From contig NZ_WHUV01000001.1 of the NCBI RefSeq assembly GCF_009380155.1, positions 1,798,001 through 1,862,000 of the forward strand: DNA of 64,000 bases, in the 5' to 3' direction. Both the position numbers and the translations under genes were made by a program. The DNA comes from Pseudomonas piscis (GTDB lineage: Bacteria; Pseudomonadota; Gammaproteobacteria; Pseudomonadales; Pseudomonadaceae). This document shows positions 47,001 to 57,111 of this stretch, piece by piece (position 1 is the first letter of the stretch; each line of letters opens with the position of its first letter). The notes below the pieces were generated by a model. It was not told the DNA's origin. It saw only the letters and a list, made by a program, of their open reading frames with translations, and made no database searches.

Positions 47001-48020
47001 ATGGCAACAATCAAGGATGTGGCGGCGCTGGCGGGAATTTCCTATACCACGGTGTCCCATGTACTGAACAAGACACGGCCGGTCAGCGAAGAAGTGCGAC
47101 TCAAGGTCGAAGCGGCGATCCAGCGCCTGGACTACGTGCCCAGCGCGGTGGCTCGTTCGCTCAAGGCCAAGACCACCGCCACCATCGGTTTGCTGGTGCC
47201 CAACAGTCTCAATCCGTACTTCGCCGAATTGGCGCGGGGTATCGAGGATTACTGCGAGCGCAACGGCTATTGCGTGATCCTCTGCAACTCCGACGACGAT
47301 CCGGACAAGCAGCGCAACTACCTGCGGGTGCTGCTGGAGAAACGCATCGACGGGCTGATCGTGACCTCCGTCGGTGGCGACAGCGGCTTGGCCCAAGGGC
47401 TGGTTGGGGTGCGTACGCCCATGGTGATCGTCGACCGTGGCCTGGAGGGCGTGGATGCCGACCTGGTGCGCATCGACCACCAGTACGGTGCCTACCTGGC
47501 GACCCGGCATTTGCTGGAGCTGGGGCATCGCGACATCGCCTGTGTAGGCGGCCCGGCCAATACCAGCGTGACCCAGATGCGCCTGGCGGGCTTTCACCAG
47601 GCGTTGCGCGAGGCGGGAGTCGAGGTGCCGGCACAACGCATCCTGGAGAGCGACTTCAGCAGCACCGGGGGTTACTTGGCGGCGGCGCAACTGCTGGACG
47701 GGAATCCGCCGAGCGCGATCTTCGCTACCAACGACATGATGGGCATCGGCGTGTTGCGTGCTGCGGCGGAGCGCAATATCCGCGTGCCCGGCGAGCTGTC
47801 GGTAATCGGTTTCGACGACATCTTGTTGAGCCGTTATGTCTATCCGGCGCTGACCACTGTGGGCCAGTCGATCCTGCAGTTGGGCGAGACCGCGGCGGAG
47901 CTGTTGCTGCGCCGTATCGCCACGCGGGACCTGCCGCTGGACCAGCGCATCGTCACGCCGAGCATCGTCTTGCGGGAATCGACCGCGCCCGTTGCTGGCG
48001 CGTTTGTGCAATACCGCTGA
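47001..48020 (+). CDS. rbsR: LacI-family regulator of the ribose operon
   Basis: A 339-residue repressor. The N-terminal helix-turn-helix and hinge (TIKDVAALAGISYTTVSHVL ... VARSLKAKTT) bind palindromes like the one at 43319. The periplasmic-binding-protein-like core follows, with GFDDILLSRYVYPALTTV. It lies 4 bp after rbsC, inside the operon it should control. Confidence 0.95.
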   Translation: MATIKDVAALAGISYTTVSHVLNKTRPVSEEVRLKVEAAIQRLDYVPSAVARSLKAKTTATIGLLVPNSLNPYFAELARGIEDYCERNGYCVILCNSDDDPDKQRNYLRVLLEKRIDGLIVTSVGGDSGLAQGLVGVRTPMVIVDRGLEGVDADLVRIDHQYGAYLATRHLLELGHRDIACVGGPANTSVTQMRLAGFHQALREAGVEVPAQRILESDFSSTGGYLAAAQLLDGNPPSAIFATNDMMGIGVLRAAAERNIRVPGELSVIGFDDILLSRYVYPALTTVGQSILQLGETAAELLLRRIATRDLPLDQRIVTPSIVLRESTAPVAGAFVQYR

Positions 48021-48044
48021 ACCTTATTGATTGAGTATCGATGT

Positions 48045-48962
48045 ATGCCAGCAAAAGTAGTGGTAGTGGGTAGCCTCAACATGGACCTGGTGACCCGGGC
48101 CGAGCGCCTGCCTCGGGGTGGCGAGACGCTGGCGGGCAAGTCCTTTGCCACGGTGTCCGGCGGCAAGGGTGCCAACCAGGCGGTGGCGGCAGCCAGGCTG
48201 GGTGCGGAAGTAGCCATGGTCGGCTGCGTTGGCGACGATGCCTATGGCGTGCAGTTGCGTGATGCGTTGCTCGCCGAGGGCATCGATTGCCAGGCCGTGA
48301 GCGTGGTCGAGGGTTCCAGTGGCGTGGCCCTGATCGTGGTGGATGACAGCAGCCAGAACGCCATCGTCATCGTTGCCGGTGGCAACGGCCAACTTGTGCC
48401 CGAGAAAGTAGCGGCCGTGGACGCGGTATTGCAGCAGGCCGAGGTGATCATTTGCCAGCTCGAGGTGCCACTGGCCACGGTGGGCTACAGCCTCCAGCGT
48501 GGTCGTGAGCTGGGCAAGACGGTGATTCTCAATCCGGCGCCAGCCAGTGGACCTTTGCCGGAGCAGTGGTACGCCTCGATCGACTACCTGATTCCCAACG
48601 AAAGCGAGGCCGGCGCACTCAGCGGCGTGGTCGTCGATTCGCTGGAAAGCGCCGAGCAGGCGGCCAACCGCTTGCTCGCCGCTGGTGCCGGCAAGGTCAT
48701 CATCACCTTGGGTGCCCAGGGTTCATTGTTCGCCGATGGCAGCCGCTTCGAGCATTTCCCGGCGCCCAAGGTGCAGGCCCTCGATACCACGGCGGCGGGG
48801 GACACCTTCGTCGGTGGCTTCGCTGCCGCGTTGGCGGCCGGCAAGAGCGAGGCCGAGGCCATCCGTTTCGGCCAGGTGGCGGCGGCCCTGTCGGTGACTC
48901 GTGCCGGCGCTCAGCCTTCCATTCCCACTCAGTCCGACGTTCAGGCGTTCATTCCCTCATGA
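48045..48962 (+). CDS. rbsK: Ribokinase
   Basis: Phosphorylates ribose to ribose 5-phosphate. 305 residues of the PfkB family: N-terminal [25 protein letters not shown], and the C-terminal catalytic [16 protein letters not shown] 48045 is preferred over TTG 48027. It overlaps rbsD by 4 bp. Confidence 0.95.
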   Translation: MPAKVVVVGSLNMDLVTRAERLPRGGETLAGKSFATVSGGKGANQAVAAARLGAEVAMVGCVGDDAYGVQLRDALLAEGIDCQAVSVVEGSSGVALIVVDDSSQNAIVIVAGGNGQLVPEKVAAVDAVLQQAEVIICQLEVPLATVGYSLQRGRELGKTVILNPAPASGPLPEQWYASIDYLIPNESEAGALSGVVVDSLESAEQAANRLLAAGAGKVIITLGAQGSLFADGSRFEHFPAPKVQALDTTAAGDTFVGGFAAALAAGKSEAEAIRFGQVAAALSVTRAGAQPSIPTQSDVQAFIPS

Positions 48963-49363
48963 AAAAGACCCCTTTGCTCAACATCGCCCTGTCGCGCCTC
49001 ATCGCTTCCCTGGGGCATGGCGATATCGTGGTGATCGGCGATGCCGGTTTGCCGGTGCCGCCCGGAGTCGAGTTGATCGATCTGGCGCTGACCCATGGCG
49101 TTCCCGACTTTCTCGCTACCCTCAAGGTGCTGCTCAGCGAGATGCAGGTGGAGCGCCACGTGCTGGCCGAGGAGATCCTGCTCAAGCGGCCGACGCCGCT
49201 ACCGGCCCTCGACGCCTTGGCCGCGGCCGGCGAGCTGGGGCAGCGCCAGCTCCTGAGTCATGAAGAGTTCAAGGTGCTCAGCCGCCAGGCCCGTGCCGTG
49301 GTCCGCACCGGTGAATGCCAGCCGTACTGCAACATCGCCCTGATCGCCGGAGTGACTTTCTAG
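48959..49363 (+). CDS. rbsD: D-ribose pyranase
   Basis: Interconverts beta-pyranose and beta-furanose ribose so RbsK can use it. 134 residues. The catalytic His20 lies in [16 protein letters not shown], and the C-terminal EFKVLSR ... [10 protein letters not shown] segment is typical. Start overlaps rbsK (ATGA). Confidence 0.95.
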   Translation: MKKTPLLNIALSRLIASLGHGDIVVIGDAGLPVPPGVELIDLALTHGVPDFLATLKVLLSEMQVERHVLAEEILLKRPTPLPALDALAAAGELGQRQLLSHEEFKVLSRQARAVVRTGECQPYCNIALIAGVTF

Positions 49364-49404
49364 TTCGCCAACCGGTTTTTCCCACTTTGCACAAGGAGTG
49401 CGCT

Positions 49405-50433
49405 ATGCGCCGCTATGCTCAGCTGTTCCACCACTGGTTCCGGAGTCTACTGCTCTTGTCTCTACTCACTGCTACCGGCGCCCAGGCGGCGGAGAAGATC
49501 GATCTGATCATCGATACCGACCCGGGGGCCGACGATGTGGTGGCCTTGTTGTTCGCCCTGGCGTCGCCCGAGGAACTGCATGTTCGCGCCTTGACCACCG
49601 TGGCCGGCAACGTGCGCCTGGACAAGACCTCGCGCAATGCGCGCCTGGCGCGTGAGTGGGCCGGGCGCGAGGAGGTTCCGGTGTACGCTGGTGCCCCTGC
49701 GCCTTTGCTGCGCACGCCCATCTATGCCGAAAACATCCATGGCAAGGAAGGTATCTCCGGGGTCACGGTGCATGAGCCCAAGGCTCCCCTGGCCAAGGGC
49801 AGTGCGATCAACTACCTGATCGACACGCTGCGGGCGGCCAAGCCCCACAGCATCACCATCGCCATGCTCGGTCCTCAGACCAACCTGGCGCTGGCGTTGA
49901 TCCAGGCTCCCGACATCACCCAGGGCATCAAGGAGGTGGTGGTCATGGGTGGTGCGCACTTCAACGGTGGCAATATCACTCCGGTGGCGGAGTTCAACCT
50001 GTACGCCGATCCCCAGGCTGCCGAAGTGGTGCTCAAGAGTGGCGTCAAGCTGACCTACCTGCCGCTGGATGTCACCCACAAGATCCTCACCAGCGATGCG
50101 CGCCTGCAGAAGATCGCGGCGTTGAACAACAATGCCAGCAAGGTGGTGGGCGATATTCTCAACGAGTACGTCAAGGGCGATATGGAGCACTACGGCATTC
50201 CAGGTGGTCCGGTGCACGATGCGACCGTGATCGCCTACCTGCTCAAGCCTGAGCTGTTCACCGGGCGCCAGGCCAACATGGTCGTCGACAGTCGCGAAGG
50301 GCCTACCTTCGGCCAGACCATCGTGGACTGGTATGACGGCCTGAAGCAGCCGAAGAATGTGTTCTGGGTCGAGAACGGCAACGCCCAGGGCTTTTTCGAT
50401 CTGCTCACCGAGCGCCTGGCTCGCCTGAAATAA
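49405..50433 (+). CDS. Periplasmic inosine/uridine-type nucleoside hydrolase
   Basis: Hydrolyses ribonucleosides to base and ribose. 342 residues with a Sec signal peptide (residues 1-~29). The Ca-binding DTDPGADD motif is at about 37-44, and the GGAHFNGGNITPVAEFNLYADPQAA segment (in parts) is family-typical. As an exported enzyme placed 41 bp after rbsD, it would release ribose in the periplasm for RbsB. SD AAGGAG. Confidence 0.92.
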   Translation: MRRYAQLFHHWFRSLLLLSLLTATGAQAAEKIDLIIDTDPGADDVVALLFALASPEELHVRALTTVAGNVRLDKTSRNARLAREWAGREEVPVYAGAPAPLLRTPIYAENIHGKEGISGVTVHEPKAPLAKGSAINYLIDTLRAAKPHSITIAMLGPQTNLALALIQAPDITQGIKEVVVMGGAHFNGGNITPVAEFNLYADPQAAEVVLKSGVKLTYLPLDVTHKILTSDARLQKIAALNNNASKVVGDILNEYVKGDMEHYGIPGGPVHDATVIAYLLKPELFTGRQANMVVDSREGPTFGQTIVDWYDGLKQPKNVFWVENGNAQGFFDLLTERLARLK

Positions 50434-50440
50434 GCATCGC

Positions 50441-50466
50441 CCCCGCAGGCGCCTGCCTGCGGGGTT
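50441..50466. terminator. Terminator of the ribose operon
   Basis: CCCCGCAGGC pairs with GCCTGCGGGG around gcct (10-bp stem), followed by TTCT. It lies 7 bp after the last gene and before the convergent small gene. Confidence 0.75.
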
Positions 50467-50658
50467 CTACTCCCGGCGGCTTGTCGGGTACTTCTCGAAT
50501 ACCTGGTTCATGAACGCCTGGGCCGACTCCGCCCCCAGCTCCCTGACCAACAGGTCGACGCCGATGATCGCCAGTTCTTCCGGGCTTGCGGGGCTATAGG
50601 AGCATTGGCCTTGGGGCCATCTGGCCTTGATGTCGGCGTCGATGTTGACGATGGGCAT
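50467..50658 (-). CDS. Hypothetical small protein
   Basis: A 63-residue soluble protein starting MPIVNIDADIKARWPQG. No recognised domain. Upstream in-frame starts exist, notably ATG 50712 with AGGG, which would give 81 residues. It has coding character and faces away from the gene at 50797. Confidence 0.6.
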   Translation of the reverse strand: MPIVNIDADIKARWPQGQCSYSPASPEELAIIGVDLLVRELGAESAQAFMNQVFEKYPTSRRE

Positions 50659-50796
50659 GACGGTCTCGCTGGTTCTGTGGAAGTGGGCTGGCAAGGTCGC
50701 AGAGTTAAGCATGTCGCCCTGGTTTACGCACTGCGACTTAGGCATCAGGCGAGGGGTGTGCGACACTGCGGCTTTTCCGCGTTCAAGGAAGCCTGT

Positions 50797-51102
50797 GTGC
50801 AAATCGATCTGAACCAGCCTGATGCCCTGACTCCGCAAACGGTGCGCCAATTGCTGGCTTCGGCCAGCGACAAGGTCCACACCCAGTTGCGTGTGAGCAA
50901 GAGCGGTATCGCCTATATTTCCTCGGGAGTGGTGGGCGGGGCTCAGATCGATAACGTGCTGTTTCGCCTGGAGACCTGGGCTGCTGGCTCCGGTTACGTA
51001 GGGGAGGTGGCCGCTAGCGATGAGGCCTGGGTGATGCAGGTTCTCAATGCGCTCAAGCAGAACTGGCCGAAGCCGGCATTCGACTACATCGATATCTACT
51101 GA
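50797..51102 (+). CDS. Hypothetical small cytoplasmic protein
   Basis: A 101-residue protein from GTG 50797 (AAGGA at good spacing), beginning MQIDLNQPDAL. Mixed alpha/beta with no recognised motif. The longer open frame upstream would overlap the divergent gene and is not supported. Confidence 0.65.
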   Translation: MQIDLNQPDALTPQTVRQLLASASDKVHTQLRVSKSGIAYISSGVVGGAQIDNVLFRLETWAAGSGYVGEVAASDEAWVMQVLNALKQNWPKPAFDYIDIY

Positions 51103-51263
51103 GCGTCATTCATATTCAGTGACGATTGTCCGCTGAAACCGGCAGGTTGGCTGAGGCAGACTTGCCCGCCCCGTTCCATGGGGCAAAATGCCATTTCGTT
51201 TTGCAACCAAACTCGAAATCGACTGTCGCACGATCTCTGTATATTTTTGAAAAAGGAGGCTTC

Positions 51264-51578
51264 ATGCCTTGGAAGTTCGCTTCATTCGCAACCTTGTTGG
51301 CCGTCGCAGTCCTGGGTGGCTGCAGTACCGGCGGGTCGACCAAGGAACCCGTGGCCGCCGCCGAGGCTGGGCATACTCGTTGTGAAGCAACCGCCGCCGA
51401 ATTCGCCATCGGCAAGAAGGCCTCTGCGGAGCTGCTCGAGCAAGCCCGAACCCGCGCTGGTGCGCAGTACGCGCGCTTCCTCAAGCCCAACGACATGATT
51501 ACGCTGGAGTACCGCTCCGATCGCCTGAACCTCAATACCGACGCCGATCTGGTGGTCACTCGGGTCAATTGCGGTTAA
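51264..51578 (+). CDS. Peptidase-inhibitor I78 family lipoprotein
   Basis: A 104-residue lipoprotein: signal peptide with lipobox LGGC (Cys ~20), then an I78-type domain with two Cys (one near residue 40 and the penultimate residue) and the family ending DADLVVTRVNCG. I78 proteins are potato-inhibitor-I-like serine protease inhibitors. SD AAGGAGG. Confidence 0.82.
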   Translation: MPWKFASFATLLAVAVLGGCSTGGSTKEPVAAAEAGHTRCEATAAEFAIGKKASAELLEQARTRAGAQYARFLKPNDMITLEYRSDRLNLNTDADLVVTRVNCG

Positions 51579-51600
51579 GGCTGCAGGTTTACCCGCCCAC

Positions 51601-51632
51601 AAAAAACCCCGTCACATGGACGGGGTTTTTTT
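51601..51632. terminator. Bidirectional terminator between the I78 gene and the cold-shock gene
   Basis: AAAACCCCGTC pairs with GACGGGGTTTT around the 5-nt loop acatg, with T7 on one side and A6 on the other. Confidence 0.9.
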
Positions 51633-51646
51633 AGCTCGCTGAGAAA

Positions 51647-51859
51647 TTACTCAGGACGAACTTGTGCAGCTTGCATACCCTTTTGGCCTTTCTCAGCCAC
51701 GAAGGAAACGGTCTGGCCTTCTTTCAGGCTTTTGAAACCGTCGGATTCGATAGCTTTGAAGTGTACGAACAGGTCGTCACCGCCACCTTGAGGAGTGATG
51801 AAACCGAAGCCTTTTTCATCGTTGAACCATTTTACGGTGCCGGTTTGGCGATTAGACAT
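51647..51859 (-). CDS. Cold-shock-domain protein (CspA family)
   Basis: A 70-residue single OB-fold RNA chaperone. RNP1 (KGFGFI) and RNP2 (DLFVHF) are both present. ATG 51859 follows GGAG. The upstream ~200 bp may contain a long cold-shock leader. Confidence 0.95.
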   Translation of the reverse strand: MSNRQTGTVKWFNDEKGFGFITPQGGGDDLFVHFKAIESDGFKSLKEGQTVSFVAEKGQKGMQAAQVRPE

Positions 51860-52156
51860 GGTGTATCTCCAAGAAACATATATTTTCAGTAGTGCTGTGT
51901 TGCTCAGGCCAACTGGGCACACCGGGCTATCATAGTCGAAATGTTCGGCTTGGGAGCCCCCTGCAGAGGCTGTTTACCTGGTGCTTTGGTGAGTTTTTCT
52001 GCTTGGATTGGCTGCAGGCCCCGGTTTAAGGGGCTCCCGTGGGAAAACAAGCGGTGATAAAAAAACCGTAAAAGCTGCATTTCAGTGCAGGAAGGCCGCG
52101 TTTCAGCCTGCTTGGCTAGCGTCGATGCGGCCGTTCTCGCTCCTGGCAGTGTCGGG
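51860..52156. other. Region upstream of the cold-shock gene
   Basis: About 297 bp with no gene. It should hold the csp promoter and 5'UTR and the 3' end of the gene at 52157. No motif stands out. Confidence 0.4.
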
Positions 52157-52456
52157 TTACTTGGTCACCCGGCACGCGGCAATGGCATCGAGTGCCCTGG
52201 TGCGCAGGTCGGCACTGGGTTGCTTGGTCTTGCTCATCAGCTCCTTGATTTCCTCGGTAGTGAACTTTTCATTCAGCTTTTCGGCACCACAGGCGCAATG
52301 CTGCTCGGCGCTTTTGGCATCGATGCTCTGGCTGGCTGCTGCGGTGCAGTCCTTCATGTAGTCCGCACGGGCACCGGCTGGCCAGGCGGCCTGGGCGCTC
52401 AGGGGCAGCAGCAGGGCGAACGGAGCGGCTAGGGCAAGCAGGTTAGTGAGGCGCAT
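52157..52456 (-). CDS. Hypothetical exported protein with four cysteines
   Basis: A 99-residue protein with a signal peptide (cleavage near AQA-AW, residue ~23). The mature part has Cys residues in DCTAAAS, HCAC and ACRVTK, consistent with periplasmic disulfides. No domain recognised. SD CAGGAG. Confidence 0.72.
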   Translation of the reverse strand: MRLTNLLALAAPFALLLPLSAQAAWPAGARADYMKDCTAAASQSIDAKSAEQHCACGAEKLNEKFTTEEIKELMSKTKQPSADLRTRALDAIAACRVTK

Positions 52457-52834
52457 GGGTCGATTTCTCCTGAAGTCGGTAGCAAAGACGACGATTCTCG
52501 GGGTATTTGAGGGCTGGCGTACATGCCAAGTTCACTTTCTTCAATAAAAGACCGGAAACTGCAAATTGCGAAGTTTGCCGCACGATGATTGTGATTTTTC
52601 TGTGCTAGCATGCCGGGCTTGGGTGTTTTCAGGCTTAGGATGTTTCACTTTCCCTCGCGGTCGATACCTTTTTTTGATTTGAATTCCAGTCACTCTGGTT
52701 CGTCCCTGGCAGGCCGAAAGGTCTCTGCCACTGTGAGGCAGGCTTTCCCGTGGGAAAGGCAGGGCGGATCTTGTACTGGCTCATCCCAACCCACGTGACC
52801 TTTGGTAGGGGTCACCACTAGGAGAGGAGGCGCC
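52457..52834 (+). other. thrS upstream region with two hairpins
   Basis: About 380 bp without a gene. CTTTCCC-gt-GGGAAAG (52743-52758) and GTGACC...GGTCAC (52795-52815) lie close to the thrS SD. They could take part in ThrRS control, as in other bacteria where ThrRS binds its leader, but the sequence alone does not show tRNA mimicry. Confidence 0.4.
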
Positions 52835-54757
52835 ATGCCCACTATTACTCTTCCCGATGGCAGTCAACGTTCGTTCGACAAGGCCGTGTCCGTAGCTGAA
52901 GTCGCCGCCTCGATCGGCGCCGGCCTGGCCAAGGCCACCCTGGCAGGCAAGGTCGATGGCAAGCTGGTCGATGCTTGCGACCTGATCGAACACGATGCCA
53001 CTTTGCAGATCATCACCCCCAAAGATGAAGAGGGACTGGAGATCATCCGTCACTCGTGCGCCCACTTGATCGGCCACGCGGTGAAGCAGCTGTATCCGAC
53101 CGCCAAGATGGTGATCGGCCCGGTGATCGACGAAGGCTTCTATTACGATATCGCCTACGAGCGTCCTTTCACTCCGGACGACCTGGCCGCCATCGAGCAG
53201 CGCATGCACCAGCTGATCGACAAGGACTACGATGTCATCAAGAAGATGACCCCGCGCGCGCAAGTCATCGACGTGTTCCAGAACCGTGGCGAAGACTACA
53301 AGTTGCGCCTGGTGGAAGACATGCCCAACGAAACCGCCATGGGCCTGTACTATCACGAAGAATATGTCGACATGTGCCGCGGTCCGCACGTGCCGAACAC
53401 GCGTTTCCTCAAGGCTTTCAAGCTGACCAAGCTGTCTGGTGCCTACTGGCGTGGTGATGCCAAGAATGAGCAGTTGCAGCGCGTCTATGGCACCGCCTGG
53501 GCCGACAAGAAGCAATTGGCTGCCTACATCCAGCGTATCGAAGAGGCCGAAAAGCGCGACCATCGCAAGATCGGCAAGCAACTGGACCTGTTCCACCTGC
53601 AGGAAGAAGCGCCAGGCATGGTGTTCTGGCACGCCAACGGCTGGACCATCTACCAGGTGCTCGAGCAGTACATGCGCAATATACAGCGCGAAAACGGCTA
53701 TCTCGAGATCAAGACCCCGCAAGTCGTCGACCGTATCCTTTGGGAGCGTTCCGGTCACTGGTCAAACTACGCCGAGAACATGTTCACCACGTCCTCGGAA
53801 AGTCGTGACTACGCGGTCAAGCCGATGAACTGCCCATGCCACGTACAGGTGTTCAACCAGGGCCTGAAGTCCTACCGTGACCTGCCACTGCGTCTGGCCG
53901 AGTTCGGTGCCTGCCACCGTAACGAGCCGTCTGGCGCCCTGCACGGCATCATGCGCGTGCGTGGTTTCGTCCAGGACGATGCGCACATTTTCTGCACCGA
54001 AGAACAGGTGAAGAAAGAAGCCGCTGACTTCATCAAGCTGACTTTGGACGTCTACAAGGACTTCGGCTTCAGCGACATCGCGATGAAACTGTCAACTCGT
54101 CCGGCCAAGCGCGTGGGTTCCGAAGAGCTGTGGGATCGCGCCGAGGGTGCCTTGGCCGATGCCTTGAACGAGTCCGGCCTGGAGTGGGAATACCAACCGG
54201 GAGAGGGCGCGTTCTACGGTCCGAAGATCGAGTTCACCCTGCGTGACTGCCTGGGCCGTAACTGGCAGTGTGGTACTCTGCAGTACGATCCAAACCTTCC
54301 AGAGCGTCTGGATGCCAGCTATATCGCCGAAGATAACAGCCGTGTTCGCCCGGTTATGTTGCATCGAGCGATCCTGGGTTCGTTCGAGCGTTTCATCGGC
54401 ATGCTGATCGAGCATTACGCAGGTGTGTTCCCGGCTTGGCTGGCGCCAACCCAGGCGGTGATCATGAATATCACCGACAAACAGGCCGATTTCGCCCTCG
54501 AGGTGGAAAAAACACTCAACCAAAGCGGATTTCGTGCCAAGTCCGACTTGAGAAATGAAAAGATCGGCTTTAAAATCCGCGAGCATACTTTGCTCAAGGT
54601 TCCCTATCTCTTGGTTATTGGAGATCGGGAGGTCGAGATGCAGACTGTCGCTGTGCGTACCCGTGAAGGTGAAGACCTGGGCTCGATGCCTGTCGCCCAA
54701 TTCTCGGCGTTGCTCGCACAAGCGGTTTCCCGGCGTGGTCGCCAAGATTCGGAGTAA
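52835..54757 (+). CDS. thrS: Threonyl-tRNA synthetase
   Basis: Class II synthetase, 640 residues. N-terminal TGS domain (1-~62), editing domain with HxxxH ([12 protein letters not shown], then CRGPH), catalytic core with motif 2 around [15 protein letters not shown] and motif 3 near [17 protein letters not shown], and an anticodon-binding C-terminus. ATG 52835 follows GGAGAGGAGG. It leads directly into infC. Confidence 0.97.
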   Translation: MPTITLPDGSQRSFDKAVSVAEVAASIGAGLAKATLAGKVDGKLVDACDLIEHDATLQIITPKDEEGLEIIRHSCAHLIGHAVKQLYPTAKMVIGPVIDEGFYYDIAYERPFTPDDLAAIEQRMHQLIDKDYDVIKKMTPRAQVIDVFQNRGEDYKLRLVEDMPNETAMGLYYHEEYVDMCRGPHVPNTRFLKAFKLTKLSGAYWRGDAKNEQLQRVYGTAWADKKQLAAYIQRIEEAEKRDHRKIGKQLDLFHLQEEAPGMVFWHANGWTIYQVLEQYMRNIQRENGYLEIKTPQVVDRILWERSGHWSNYAENMFTTSSESRDYAVKPMNCPCHVQVFNQGLKSYRDLPLRLAEFGACHRNEPSGALHGIMRVRGFVQDDAHIFCTEEQVKKEAADFIKLTLDVYKDFGFSDIAMKLSTRPAKRVGSEELWDRAEGALADALNESGLEWEYQPGEGAFYGPKIEFTLRDCLGRNWQCGTLQYDPNLPERLDASYIAEDNSRVRPVMLHRAILGSFERFIGMLIEHYAGVFPAWLAPTQAVIMNITDKQADFALEVEKTLNQSGFRAKSDLRNEKIGFKIREHTLLKVPYLLVIGDREVEMQTVAVRTREGEDLGSMPVAQFSALLAQAVSRRGRQDSE

Positions 54758-54762
54758 TTACT

Positions 54763-55308
54763 ATTAAGCGTGATATGAGACAAGATAAACGAGCTGCACC
54801 GAAGGCCCCGATCAACGAGAATATCTCGGCACGCGAGGTTCGGTTAATTGGCGCTGACGGCGAGCAGATTGGCATCGTCTCGATTGATGAAGCGCTCCGT
54901 ATAGCTGAAGAAGCCAAACTGGATCTGGTGGAAATTTCCGCCGACGCAGTCCCGCCTGTTTGCCGGGTGATGGACTACGGCAAGTCGATCTTCGAAAAGA
55001 AGAAACAGCTTGCTGCCGCGAAGAAGAACCAGAAGCAGATTCAGGTTAAAGAAATCAAGTTTCGTCCAGGGACGGAGGAAGGGGATTACCAGGTAAAACT
55101 ACGCAACCTGGTACGTTTCCTGAGTGACGGGGACAGGGCCAAGGTTTCCTTGCGATTCCGCGGCCGTGAGATGGCCCACCAGGAGCTGGGGATGGAACTC
55201 CTCAAGCGGGTTGAAACTGACCTGCAAGAGTACGGTTCGGTCGAACAGCATCCTAAGATGGAAGGACGCCAGCTGATCATGGTCATCGCCCCGAAAAAGA
55301 AGAAGTAA
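54763..55308 (+). CDS. infC: Translation initiation factor IF-3, AUU start
   Basis: A 181-residue two-domain IF-3. The N-terminal [14 protein letters not shown] and C-terminal [17 protein letters not shown] segments are diagnostic. The start is ATT 54763 (read [11 protein letters not shown]), with GGAG eight nt upstream and the thrS stop just before. In E. coli the rare AUU start lets IF-3 repress its own translation, and the same context is seen here. ATG 54775 would lack a spaced SD. Confidence 0.92.
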   Translation: MKRDMRQDKRAAPKAPINENISAREVRLIGADGEQIGIVSIDEALRIAEEAKLDLVEISADAVPPVCRVMDYGKSIFEKKKQLAAAKKNQKQIQVKEIKFRPGTEEGDYQVKLRNLVRFLSDGDRAKVSLRFRGREMAHQELGMELLKRVETDLQEYGSVEQHPKMEGRQLIMVIAPKKKK

Positions 55309-55368
55309 TCAACAGGGCACGGCAGGCCTTCTGATTATGTTTATCAATTGAATGCGGAGTATCCGAAC

Positions 55369-55563
55369 ATGCCAAAGATGAAAACCAAAAGCGGTGCTGC
55401 TAAGCGGTTTCTGAAAACTGCTAACGGTATCAAGCACAAGCACGCTTTCAAGAGCCACATCCTGACCAAAATGTCGACCAAGCGTAAGCGTCAACTGCGC
55501 GGTAGCAGCTTGCTGCATCCGTCTGACGTGGCAAAAGTCGAGCGCATGCTGCGCCTTCGTTAA
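55369..55563 (+). CDS. rpmI: Ribosomal protein bL35
   Basis: 64 residues, [14 protein letters not shown] at the N-terminus and the basic KRQLRGSS segment. Between infC and rplT, as in other gammaproteobacteria. Confidence 0.96.
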   Translation: MPKMKTKSGAAKRFLKTANGIKHKHAFKSHILTKMSTKRKRQLRGSSLLHPSDVAKVERMLRLR

Positions 55564-55593
55564 TTTTTGGATCAAGAATAGAGGAAGTAACTC

Positions 55594-55950
55594 ATGGCTC
55601 GTGTAAAGCGTGGCGTCATTGCCCGTAAGCGTCACAAGAAAATTCTGAAACTTGCTAAAGGTTACTACGGTGCTCGCTCGCGCGTATTCCGTGTTGCCAA
55701 GCAAGCGGTAATCAAGGCAGGCCAATACGCCTACCGTGACCGTCGTCAGAAAAAACGTCAGTTCCGCGCTCTGTGGATCGCTCGTATCAACGCTGGTGCT
55801 CGTACCAACGGTCTGTCCTACAGCCGTCTGATCGCCGGTCTGAAAAAGGCGTCCATCGAGATCGACCGTAAGGTTCTGGCTGATCTGGCAGTGAACGAAA
55901 AAGCGGCGTTTGCTGCGATTGTCGAGAAAGCTAAAGCCACCTTGGCTTAA
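55594..55950 (+). CDS. rplT: Ribosomal protein bL20
   Basis: 118 residues: [20 protein letters not shown], then the conserved RNA-binding core. In E. coli bL20 represses the bL35-bL20 message; the same gene order is kept here. SD GAGGAAG. Confidence 0.97.
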   Translation: MARVKRGVIARKRHKKILKLAKGYYGARSRVFRVAKQAVIKAGQYAYRDRRQKKRQFRALWIARINAGARTNGLSYSRLIAGLKKASIEIDRKVLADLAVNEKAAFAAIVEKAKATLA

Positions 55951-56005
55951 GTACCCCCGACAGTCACCCGGGCTCACCTTCGTGGGCTCTGGTGTTAAAC
56001 GTCAT

Positions 56006-57076
<1,071 letters not shown>

Positions 57077-57111
57077 TCGCGCGTCCGTAACGAATCTATT
57101 AGGAGAGCAGG

